A DNA stretch of 64,000 bases from positions 2,846,501 through 2,910,500 of the forward strand of contig NC_051101.1 in the NCBI RefSeq assembly GCF_901709675.1. The letters are read 5' to 3'. The notes below the pieces were generated by a model that was not told the origin of the DNA, ran no database searches, and worked only from the letters and a program-made list of their open reading frames with translations. Position 1 is the first letter of the stretch. Each line of letters begins with the position of its first letter. Positions 23,471 through 46,064 of the stretch are shown one piece after another. The stretch comes from Syngnathus acus (lineage: Eukaryota > Chordata > Actinopteri > Syngnathiformes > Syngnathidae). The translations under genes and the position numbers were made by a program.

Positions 23471-24178
23471 TTTATTTCATATCATTGTGAAGACTTGTAT
23501 ACACTTTGTCGTCACTGGTAGGACTTTTTTTTTTTCTTCTGGCAACTTTGCTATACTTGCAGGATAACTACATGTAAGGCAAAACTGCATGTCATGGTTC
23601 TCGTACTACTACTGAAGAGCTAGATGTGAATAGAATTTTGAGACACTTGTAGCGCTAGTAGCATGTCGTCATTTAGTTTTTGTACTAGAATGCCAAGGTT
23701 GTCTTCCTAGTGTGCAGTTATATGGTAGTGAAAGAAAGAGAAATCATTACTAAGACTGCCAGTGTCCCCGAACGCTGACTTGTCCTACTATTGCGTTACT
23801 AGTGCTGGCAGAAAAGTCGTACATGAATGTCCAGGATATCAAATAAATGCGCCAACCACTTTGCATAGCGAGTGATGAGCGTACTAGCGTGCATGCACGT
23901 CTGTGCTTGTCGTTTTCAGTATTACAAACGCGTAAGGAGTAACGATGGAACCCAGTTTGGGTTTTAATTAGGCTTGAGGGCCGACTTGAACGCGAGAATT
24001 CAGAGCGGCCTCACTGCTTCGTTGTAAAAAGTTAAGAGATAAATGTGTCATCGGTGGTGAAATAGTCCTATCCTCATCCCGTGGTTGAGGAGTGTCTGGT
24101 CTGTGATTGGGGGTCTCTCTTCTAAGGTGTTAGGTTTATTTTAATAGGGACGATGATCAGGGGGCAGTAGGGATGGCT
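23471..24178. other. gap between convergent cdc42-like gene and wnt4b
   Basis: Holds the later possible poly(A) signal of the plus-strand gene (23842-23847) and the short wnt4b 3' UTR, whose minus-strand AATAAA is at 24135-24140. No coding exon seen. Confidence 0.4.
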
Positions 24179-27100
24179 TCAAACTCTGCAGGTGTGAATG
24201 GTGACCGTGTTCTTGCACTGCTGGCAGCGGACCGAGCAGCACCAGGAGAACTTGCAGGAGCAGCGCTGAACCACCTCGGCACGGCCCGCTCTGTAGCCCG
24301 GCCCACAGCACACCAGCTCGCAGCCGTCCGGTGCCAACCGTGACGTTCCTGGGGTCGGAAGGGGGCAGAAGTCAGATTTTGGTTTTAATAATCAGGATTT
24401 TGTTGACAGCGTTCATCCTGAGAATGAGTAGCTGTGAATTTGCAGTCTATATTCTGGGTCGAGAAACCCGCAATAAATAGGTTCGTTGGATTTCAGTTTT
24501 TCATTTGTGGGGAAAATAAACCCTCACCATTGCATCTCCTGCCCGCGGTCCCAGGGATGCCGTTGTCAGGGTCCAGGTGGCAGAAGTCTGGGGACGGTGC
24601 GAGGTACACCAGGTCTCTGGCAGCAGGGGGTTTCACCTGGGGGTCGCGAGGGAGCAGAGCGGTCCTGGATCCGATGCGAGTCAAACGGACCTACCGGAGG
24701 AATCGGGGTCATTCTTTTTTCTATTTCCAACCAAACCTCAAAAATGGAAGAACATCTGAGAGGTCAATTGAAGATTCTTGATCAGTTCAACATGGAGTGA
24801 TTCACCATGTGAATTTGATGTACTGATGTGTGACCATGCGCACCTCTGTGGCTCCGTCGAAGCGTTCCTTGAGCACGATTCCGACGCGCCGAAATGGCGG
24901 CATGACTTTCCAGCAAGTCCTCAGCTCGCAGGAGCCAGACACGCCGTGACACTTGCACTCCACCTGCATGTTGTGAAGGATGGCCTGAAGACAGGAAACG
25001 TTGAAAATGAACACTGGATCTTGGGGGCAAATAAAACGGAAGAAGTGATGAGCAACCTTTCGACCAGCCTCGTTGTTGTGAAGATTCATCAGCGGTCGGC
25101 CGGCCGACAGGCCCCGGGCTCGTTCCGGTTCATCTACAAAAGTTTGGGAAAAGGCGACGCCGTAGGAGAGGTTGTCACTGCAGCCTGACCACTGGAAGCC
25201 TGTGATGGAAAGAAAGGATAGTGAGACTTGGTTTGTTCCCGATCCACAGTTTTCTATTCTATTAGGCCATTTTTACAAATATTTTCTATGACTGCTATCT
25301 TGGTGAGCTTAACCTGCCTTTAACGGTTCTTCAGTTTGTGATTTGGATTTGCTCTATTCATGCTTTAATTGGGTTTCTCTTGGGTTTTCTCTCATGCCAA
25401 AAGAAGTTAGGTTTTTCTAAATTGTCCTTATGTACGTATGACTTAAAGAGCTCTAATTCACCAGAAACATGCTTCATTGCTGTAGTAGAAGGGCCCCAAA
25501 GAGCCAGAGGGACAGGCAAACAAGCTTAGACGGAACATGTAGTTGGGGACAGAAGTCCAAGGGAGGTCCCCGTAGATTCTACAGGGGTGTCAAACTCATT
25601 TTTTTCGCGGGCCACATTGTAGTCATAGCTTCTTTCGGAGGGCCATTATGACTGTCAACTCAAATAAATGTATGAGCACCTCATTATATACAGTAAAAGC
25701 TACAAACCAAACTGACAAATAACTCGTTTTCAAATCAGACGAGTAAAAACAAGTCAAATATAAAAAATAAAAAAAGATATTAAAAGTGAAAACAATTTGC
25801 AATTCTAGTAATGACACGAATTTGATGAATAATTTGTCTTCGCGGGCCACATAAAATGATGTGGTGGGCCGTCTCTGGCCCCCGGGCCTAGAGTTTGAGA
25901 CTTGTGCCGTAGAACAACAAGGCTGGAAGGTCAGGGGCTGACCAGGGTGGATCAATCCACAAGGGTTAAGAGAGACTTGCGTGGATGGATATCAAAACAA
26001 GTCTTGGGCAGTGACTGGTTATTCAATATCAATGATACTGAAGAGTTTGGAGAATTTCTTTCAATGTCAACATTGCCGCTGGAATGTGACACTTTGTAGT
26101 GTTTGCATGTCTTTGGATGTGAGTCACTGAGAATTTCCCGTCGTGCCGCCTTCCCCCCCCACCCCACACACACACCTAACAGAATCCATGCTCACCCTCG
26201 GGGCTCACCCCTCTGACCTTCCGGTCACAGCCACACCTCTCCAGTTCCCCGCGCGTACACGCCCGGGTCACGGACACCGCTACGGCCGCCGAGGACAGAG
26301 CGTGCACGAAGGCTGCCTCGCGAGTGCCTGTTTAAAAACAATCCAGAAAAACTAGCGAGTAAACAAAACACACAGGAAATTTGTGATTATTCAAACGCAA
26401 AATGGAGTTGGTTATCTGTGGCCACACCTTGATTCATGACTCTGCCAAAAACATTGATTCCTCGGGGGGTGGTGGAACAGTTCCAACGGCGGTTCCTGAA
26501 TTGGTGCTGACACTAGAGTAGATGTGTAAACATGATCACGATATGACTTATTTGGCGCACATCCTATGAGACTTTGATCCTTTGAATCAGATGTGACGAA
26601 GCAAGGAAACACGGCCCTCGAACTGGAGTTGCCCATAACCGTATAAGTTACCGTATAGTGACGATCAAAACTGGTCCCAATTATCTTTGTAAGGGCACTA
26701 TAGCAAAATGCAGCTCTTCGAATGGCTGCAGTTAAATGCCGTTGCTTCCACTTTACGACAGCTACAAGCGTCCTTCATGTTTTAAAGACCTAAAATATGA
26801 GCGACGCTTATCACAGTCGCATAAACTTTAGTCAATCCACAAATCTCAGCATCCTGAATGTCAAAAATAATGAATTCTGAGCTTTTAAAATTAATTCCAT
26901 TTTAAATAGAATGGGAACGTTTATATCTGGGTCGCCTTGGCAGTTCCTTACACGTCTCGTAGTGTAGTTCTTGTACGGCAACTAGTCCAGGTCCAGTTCT
27001 CCTGTGACCGTTACGAGGACAAGCCCGATAGAAAATGGAGGGAGGGATGTTGTAAAATGGCATCCTACCTCCTCTATGACCATCTCTGCAGCCTTGCGTA

Positions 27101-27922
27101 CAGACTCCATGACCTCCCCCCGTGCCCTGCACACCCCCACCTGCCCGGGGGTCAGCCCCCTCAGCCGTGCACATGGGGCAGCCCCGGACACGGGCCGGGA
27201 GCGAGGCAGCCTCGCCAGGGAGCTGAGGACACAGAGCGGAGGGAGAGAGGGAGGGTGGTTCACACAGGTTTGCAGTGGTGGGAAGTCGCCAAGTACAGAA
27301 CCACAACATAGATGCTATTTAGCATTAGCTATATTAAAAGGCTATGCTAATTTTAGCCACGCCCAACTCGCTCTAGATTGTTGCACAAATTTCAACAAAG
27401 TAGTCTCAAACATTGATCTTGCAAATCTCTGAATACTATTTACAGGATTTAAATAAGTACTCCTCTTTTTATTGCAGTCTTTTTACAATCCTACTTAAGT
27501 ACTTTTGCCACGTTTGCGGTGTAGTGACGCACAGAGGGGGCATAATTCAGGAGTACGCCGCAAAGGCGGGTGCATAAAGAAGAACGAGGTAACAAGTTGC
27601 ATGACTTTTTTTGGGGTGGGCAGCGGAAACAAGGGGACAAGCGGGGGCAAAGAAGATAGAGAAGCCTCATTGACGGCGAAGAGAAAGGAAAGGGAAAGGT
27701 CAGCGGTGGGAAGACAAAGAAAAAAGTGGCTAGCGACTGAAAGGGATGGGGAGACATGTCACTATCTTTGAAACGTTATAGCATGACAAACAAACTCCCC
27801 TCCCGCCCGGCTTCCCGCGCGCGTCCGACTCACAGCCAGTTGGTTGCCATGGCGGCCTGCGTCGCCCATAGCAACAGGAGGAGGAGCGGTGCCGTGAGAT
27901 TGACAGTGGAGACGCTTGGCAT
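24179..27922 (-). CDS. wnt4b: Wnt4 secreted glycoprotein (wnt4b-type)
   Basis: Secreted lipid-modified Wnt ligand for Frizzled receptors. Eight exons: 27922-27834, 27222-27069, 26512-26428, 26327-26196, 25199-25057, 24984-24844, 24690-24528, 24348-24179; 1077 nt, 358 aa (human WNT4 351). Residues 1-26 form a signal peptide with a Leu-rich core, ending before NWLSLARL, which aligns with NWLYLAKL of WNT4. Further landmarks are [55 protein letters not shown], the lipid-bearing hairpin [20 protein letters not shown], and the end [27 protein letters not shown]. All cysteine blocks are present. The WNT4 identity is clear. The b-type assignment rests on its divergence (for example [13 protein letters not shown] in the N-terminal part) and on its place beside atn1/chd4 homologues. 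Confidence 0.92.
25578..25906. mobile_element. hAT-like nonautonomous element in wnt4b intron
   Basis: About 325 bp with inverted ends CAGGGGTGTCAAACTC and (read inward from the right) CACAAGTCTCAAACTC, 12 of 16 matching. The flanks CCGTAGAT and CCGTAGAA differ at one base, consistent with an old 8-bp hAT target duplication. The interior has the GCGGGCCACA motif common in fish repeats. Confidence 0.6.
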
Positions 27923-30900
27923 CAGACCGTCCGGCCGTCGTTCCGTCTGCGTGCGTCAGGTCAGCCGTGTCCGTCTGTCTGTCCGTCTGGTCTATGTTCC
28001 TGCTCCTGAACCTGGGCTTGAGCCCCTCATAGCTGTTGGCAAGGTCAAAGGTCAAAAACAGAGTTGATGGAGATTGACTTTAGCAATGAGATTCCATGAG
28101 TTGGCAGATAGTACTTTTGGGGTAATACATTACCTTGACGGTTGCTTTTGATAGTTTGCTTCAAATTTAATTGCAAATTTTTTTTTTTATTATTTTTGAA
28201 GATTTTTTGGGCTAATAACTAAAAATGACATTTTTAGAGGAACGTATGTAGGGGTAATATTTGTTGGAAAGAAGAACAAAAATGACAAATTGTCTTCTAA
28301 TTTTTGTTTTTAATTTCCACCAGGAGAAAAAAAATGTATATATTTGTAAATGCTAAAAATAAAAAAAAACGGTTTCTGCTGAAAACCCATTCTCAAAAAT
28401 ATTTGAATCAGATTATCTCAAATTGCCTTAATGCGGATTTTTCTATTCAGAATTATTTTTTTTTTATTTAAAAATGAGGAGCGACTTGATCTTAACAGAC
28501 CATAGTGCTGTTTTTCCTTTTATTTAAAAAAAAAATTGAAAAGACAATTTTTTCATTTTGTGCTGTAAAACCAAAACCAGTATATCTGCACTCACCAGTC
28601 TGTAGTGCTGAGGTATCCAGTTTAATATTTGCAGATCAAACTGAAATTTAATCCAAGTTGCTCTAAATGAATATTTCTTTCAAGCGTGCCCGTGTGGACC
28701 TTTCACGGGTTTTTCGGACTTCTCTGGAAAGCAAGTCCACGTGTTTGACTTGAGCGGAATAAAAATGACGTTGAAAAGAAATGAACTTTCACACTTCCGG
28801 AAGCATCGATCAAGAATCGGTTGGGAGCGCCGCGTCATGAGCAGGTTCCATTATGCACGCTCAACAATTTCCAGGTTGGAAGCGGCCACACCAAGCACTG
28901 ATGGGTTATAAAGAGGCGGCTCCCAGTGAGGGTGGGAGCGAGGATGGACGGGTGGGAGCCGGGGTGGGGATGCGAGGGGGGTGGGAGGGGTGAGTGAGCC
29001 ACGTACATGACTTCACAGATGGCAACAGTTTATAAAAGCTCTTTATTGGTGCGTGACAAAGGGACGGGCTGAGTTCACAGCAAATTTTGTCATATATGGC
29101 TACATTGTTACTATAATAGGAAAATCTGCAAAAAACGAGGAGATTCTGAATTGGTGTGAAAATTTCATTTTGAAAACTTAACTTGGATTGCTGATTAAAA
29201 AATGTAATAAAAATTTCTTGACCAATGTCAGTAAAATTGGATTTTTCGGTTTCATTTTCAAACCTGAAAACTTTTTGATTTGGGGGAATTTTCTGCAGCA
29301 AAATGTTTGTTTCTGTTTAAGGTTTTAATTGAGAATTGATTAGATTAGGTTTTTTTTTTATTTTATAAACATTGCGATTGTAAGAACAACAAAATGACAC
29401 TAAAATTCAGCTGAAATTTCCTACAAAATATTTTTATTGTATATTCAAAATAAATAACATTTTAATTTAAGAACTAGATTAGACTAACAATTAGGTTAAT
29501 ATTTTCTGCAGAAATTTTCCACTGAGAATGTTTTCCAAAATATTTTTCATTTGATTGATGTATTTCATTCAATTAAAGATACTTTCTATTACTTTAACAA
29601 CATTTTACTCAAAAAGACTAAATATATTCTACCTTGGGGGAAATTTCCGCTGCAAGTTTCCTGCTTTTGGTGGAGTGTTGCTGCAGTTCTTGCAAAACAA
29701 TGACACAGCACTTGTACAGTAGTCACACGTGAGAAGCGCAGCTTCGGTTTAGCGAATGTTTAATTTTCCCAAACTTTGTTGCTTTTTTTTTTTTTACGAG
29801 TTTCCCTACTTGTTCCCCACCTAACCATCTCGCCGTGCCCCCACCCTGCACATGCCCTCCGTCCCTCCCTCTCTCCCGCTCCCCCATATTGTCTTGGAAG
29901 AAGGGGTGACATTTGGACAAGGGGAGGAAAACACAGTGCCGACAAATATTGGAACTTAGGCAAATAAATCACGCCGGCCGGCTCAGAGGGAAAAGAGGGC
30001 AGAGGGATACAGGCGGCCGCCGACGTGGACCGCGGCTCCATTTACATTGGCTAAGGGGAAGGGGCCGTAAAGCAACACTTGACAACGCCGGAGCAAATGC
30101 CGCAATTTATCGATTGACTCTCAAAATCGTTTGCCGTTGGCAGCCTTTGAGGAATAAGCAAACAGAGAGCCCGCTGCGAAATGAATGGAAAGGACAAGTG
30201 ACGATAAATCCCAACAATCTAATGGCACAAATTGTCGAATTTGGGTTGCGACGCTTCTGAAACTGGACCGGCAGAGAAGGCCTCGCTGACCCTAAATGTT
30301 TACTTCTGCCAGAGGCCGTTCAAATCCCAGGATTTTATGGATTTATCAAGTAGTGACTTTTTTTTTTCTCCCCTCTGACGCGCCAACAAAGCGAAAACGG
30401 CTCTTGTCCCGCTCGTATTTATGACTCGGAGGTGGGGGCTCATTTGCTTGAATCAGTCGTTGCGCCGCTGCCATCAAACATTCGCAGACGTCGCCACGCT
30501 GGCCGTCGCCACGCTGGCCGTCGTCACGCTGGTCCTGTCACCCTGAACCCTGTGACACCCTGAACCCTGTGACACCCGCTTCCTTACTAAATTCTTCCCT
30601 ATCGAGGTATCCCCCCCCATCCTTTTCCGCCCTCGTGTCATATTCCTTCTTTGTGTGGCCCCCCACCCCCTCCTCCCGGTGACGTCATCTTCCGCGGTCG
30701 CCCACGGCAACGCCATGGTGATGAGCGGCCCGCTGTCACGTCCGGCGCCTCTGCTACGCCGGTCCCCTTCCTTCAGCCTCCTCTCGTAAATAACACCCCA
30801 TCTTTTTTTTCCCCCCTCTTTTTGAAATCTTTATCTCTCCCCCATTTTGTGGACATTTTATCATGCGCTGCCGATAGACTGTAGCCGGGCTGCAAGGCCT

Positions 30901-31440
30901 GATGAGGAAATGGAGGATGCTATGAAAGCCCGGTGAAGCATTTATTCATTCTTTTGAAAGAAAGTGGCCCAGGACAGTCCGCCGTCCTGAATCAAAACAA
31001 GGCGTCCAATCAAATGAGTCTATTTGTCGCCTTTGTGCGCAAGGTCACAATTTTCAGCGGCGGGAGTCCATCCTCGTTCAAAATGGCGCGCGGGAGATAG
31101 GCTGGTTTGTTAATTTCAATCTGCATTCAGCTAGTTGTCAATACCCAGAAACACGTCGAGTCATTCAAAGCCACGGTGGTTGAAAGTTTTGGGACACATT
31201 CTATGCTCAACATCATGTCTCAAGAGGAGGACAACAAAAATGGCAGCAGACCCACCAAGTACGAGCCAGCCTGACCGCTGAGTGTTCTCTCGGTGACTGT
31301 TAAGATGATAATAATTTCAAAATACGAATACTAATAGAGCCCCCCCCCCCCTTCCTGCAAGTCACCTTCACCTGCTACCTACGCATCCGAGGAACACTGC
31401 GTCACGCAAGAGCGCGTTCCCGCTGACAAAGAGCCACGCG
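27923..31440. other. gene-free interval between wnt4b and chd4, left part
   Basis: The first part is AT-rich with homopolymer runs. A TATAAAG lies near 28906, and a small tandem repeat at 30490-30577 is listed separately. I found no coding exon on either strand. The stretch just above 27923 should contain the wnt4b 5' UTR and promoter. Confidence 0.5.
30490..30577. repeat. two adjoining short tandem repeats
   Basis: Three copies of a 15-mer GTCGCCACGCTGGCC (third copy with two changes) are followed directly by two and a half copies of a 17-mer with core CACCCTGAACCCTGTGA. Confidence 0.7.
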
Positions 31441-32660
31441 CGCGGCGGTGTATGAATATTATGGGATGGCGGCCGTGTTGTTAGGCAGGGAAAAGTGCAG
31501 TGGTGGTGGGGGGGATGAGCGGGCGGGGGGGGTTGTGCTTGAGAGGTGGAAGTAAGACGGCTAAGATGCCAGGAGGAGGCGGACGGAAAGTCGCACGCGG
31601 CCTTTGTTGCTATGCGAAGTGTGCGCACTGACTGACGGGTAGGCTGTTATAGCGGAAAGCTGTAGAAATACAAATTACAGATAGAGGAACGTCACCGTGT
31701 ACAAACAATTTTTTAATATGAATTTCAAAATTGATCTCTGATTTCACATTTTTTTGGTTTACAAACAGTCTTGGCCTGACTGCGGGCGCCTCACAACGCT
31801 GAATCAGTTATTTCATTTTTCCGGAAGCGTGGAACTGCCAATGTGAAGTGAACCACATTTGGTAAAGTCGCTCAAACCTATTGGCAAAATGGAGGCTAAA
31901 TGCCAAAAGCAACATTTTCCTCATGACTGTTGCATTATGGGAAACATGCTAAGCCTTTTAGCATTTAACCGACGTTCTACCTGCTCGTTGGTACGACCTT
32001 GCAGTACATTCGAACGACGTAACCCAGTCAAAAACGTTCACCCCAAATTTAGGCCTTCCCGAGATCTGTGGTCCTCGAAGTTTTCTTTTTCTCTGCACAC
32101 CATCTGACCTCATTGACTTGAACCGGATCATAGGTGGCCACAGTGGCGGACATTGTTTTTGCACAAAGCACAAATTGTTTTGTTGGTCAGCCCAGGTAGA
32201 TGCTCATTCAGCGACTATTATGGGCTGTCACTGGTGGTGGTTGGGCCTACCTCTCTAGACTATGGTTTCCCTCCCATTTCCTTGCCTTTTCAAAGTGTAG
32301 TATATTATGGGATGTAGTTCGTTTGGAGTATATTATGGTCTGGAGAGGCACGCATGGGCGGGGGGCGTCGCCATGACAACGCGGTGGCTCCGAGGGCCTG
32401 GGCATGTATGTCTTGGAGTGGGTAACGTGCGCGTGAATGCGTGCGAGTGAGTGAGAGCGCGCGCGCGCGTCGAAGAGGGGGAGGGAGGGGGCAGGCTGGG
32501 CCCTGCGAGTATTATGGTCTGTCGGTTGCGTGGTAACCATGCAGAGTCCTGCGCGCGTGTGGGAGGGGAGGGGGGATTATTATGGGATGTCTGGCCCCCT
32601 TTGTGTGCTTGCGAGGATGTTAGCTAAGCTCTGAGGCTGGGGGAGAGGACAGGGCATCGT
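31441..32660. promoter_or_regulatory. cluster of TATTATGG motifs upstream of chd4
   Basis: The 8-mer TATTATGG starts at 31457, 32216, 32303, 32331, 32510 and 32578, all in the same orientation, and a related GCATTATGGGAAA lies near 31932. The longer consensus is TATTATGG followed by GATG or TCTG. Read in reverse, CCCATAAT(G) resembles the ZNF143/Staf core, most clearly at 31934 (TTTCCCATAATGCA) and 32303 (ACTACATCCCATAAT). The cluster ends about 500 bp before the chd4 ATG. Confidence 0.5.
32367..32380. promoter_or_regulatory. RFX X-box upstream of chd4
   Basis: GTCGCCATGACAAC fits GTHNYYATRRNAAC at every position and lies among the TATTATGG motifs. Confidence 0.45.
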
Positions 32661-33101
32661 GTTTTCATTTGTTCCCCTAATGAATGAACACTAAATTGAC
32701 TAAAACGTGCCGAGTTGTGGGAAGAGGCACGGAAGAGAGAGAGATCACTTCGACCTGGGACCGCACAAGCACGCCGCAGCAAGTTTCCAAGGTGTCAAGG
32801 TAGGCCTTTTTCGGCTTCAACTTTCCATTGTCGTGTTCCAACTTAAGAGTGTCATTTGTGTAGTGTGTCTAAACCTAATTAGCCAACTTGTTTCATATTG
32901 TAAACACAGTGCCATTTAAAAAAAAACAAAAAAAAAAACGTAGCCGCCCCCTCCCTTCCCCCTTGGACAGTACACCCACCTCGGTCCACTCTCCGGCAGT
33001 CCCACGTCATTTTCCCTCCTCCCTCGTCGACCGACCGAGGAGTGAGAGCTTTAGGAGGGATTAATTCGAGCGAGGAGGTGGTGGGGGGGCACACTGGAGA
33101 C
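32661..33101 (+). other. chd4: chd4 5' UTR region
   Basis: Possible noncoding exon ending at about 32799 (GTCAAG then GTAGGCC), then about 300 bp to the ATG. The region just before the ATG is purine-rich. Transcription start not visible. Confidence 0.35.
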
Positions 33102-44793
<11,692 letters not shown>

Positions 44794-46064
44794 GCCAACG
44801 TAGTGGATCTCCGTTCCCAAACTTTCCTCTTTAACCTCCTTGTACAGCACAGGCAGGTCAGTCCTCCTCAGAACAAACACACGCACACACACACGCGCAC
44901 ACGCACACACACCTCTTGCCTCTGAACCCAAAGGATCAGCACCATAGACCGGAAGTAATAAAATACAGATCTCCTCAAACATGGCCGAACTGTGCCGAGT
45001 CATGTGCATTTCTGAAATCGTGGATCTTTGTTGCGGTGTTTGGACTATTGGAGGCCGAGTCTTGAACTGATTTTTCTGGCTCCTTTTCCCTTGTTGGAAA
45101 TGATGCCATTTAAATGCTGTTTGTTTTTCTTGAGAAGTTGTGATGTCACCTGAACGTGTTTGTCTGTCGATGGTATGTACAGGTTCATCTTGCATCAAAT
45201 ATTGTGGAGAAATTAGTTTCATTCACTAGTTCCAATCAAAAAGGGAATTTTGTATCATCAGTGAATTTGAATATTACAAAACGAAAAGATTCTCAATTTA
45301 GAAATCAAGTACAAATAGTATTGTCCAATGTTTCCAAAGTAGCTATAATGCAAATTTGTCCTTTTGAATTGAACTAGCGAATTAAAGCAACTTTTCGACA
45401 ATGTAATTGTATGTACTACAGTGCTGTGCAAAGGTTTTAGGTCACCATCAGTAATAAATGCAAGTCGTCGGCCGGGTACTCGCCTTTTAGTAATGACATT
45501 GACATACGGCAAGTGGTTAAGTGCATCGGTCTCAGCGTTTTTAGATTCTTGGTTCGAATCTCAGCATTCCTAAAACACACTGAAGGCTCCAAATTGTCAG
45601 TCAGTGTGCATGCGGGTGAATGGTTGTTTTTAACGAGGGCAACCATACTGTAGAAAATAGATGGATAGGCGGCCTAACACTTTTGCACTGTACGTTTAGA
45701 ATTATACTGTATGTATATGTCAGTGAGACAGGCCCAATTTGGTGCTCCCTTGCAGGATGTGCCGTCGTCTCAATGAGTAAGCCTGTTAGAGTCAAAGGTA
45801 TTGTTGTCACCTCCATCCCAATATACCCGCCCGTCATATCACTTGAACTGGCCTGCTGATCGGCTCACGTAGTACCCAAGACATTCCTGAAATCCCCGCA
45901 AGCTCCTGTATTTTGCTCCAAATAAGGTACGCCCGAGGAGAAGGGGCCGGGTTTTGGGACGTGTCGTCAGTCTTGAACTTAAATTAATTCTGTACATGTA
46001 TCGTTATTAAGAATACCGCGTTGTTGTTTTTATCACGTTTGTTTTTCCAATGGGCCACAATAAA
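44794..46064 (+). other. chd4: chd4 3' UTR
   Basis: AATAAA signals at 44957-44962 and 46059-46064 define a short and a long form. The long form would include a CA/CG microsatellite (44875-44912) and the MITE at 45419-45690. Confidence 0.5.
45419..45690. mobile_element. MITE with Tc1-like ends enclosing a tRNA-derived SINE-like core
   Basis: Ends: CAGTGCTGTGCAAAGGTTTTAGG on the left and CAGTGCAAAAGTGTTAGG read inward from the right, both flanked by TA (45417-45418 and 45691-45692). The interior holds a pol III A box (TGGTTAAGTGC, near 45515) and B box (GGTTCGAATCT, near 45552). It then has a stretch like the conserved central region of fish tRNA-SINEs (near 45585-45630, CTCCAAATTGTC then GGGTGAATGGTTGT). 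Confidence 0.6.

Noticed and set aside
27843-27880. X-box-like GTTGCCATGG and CATAGCAAC
   Set aside because: They lie inside the wnt4b signal-peptide coding exon and are explained by the codons; neither is a full consensus.
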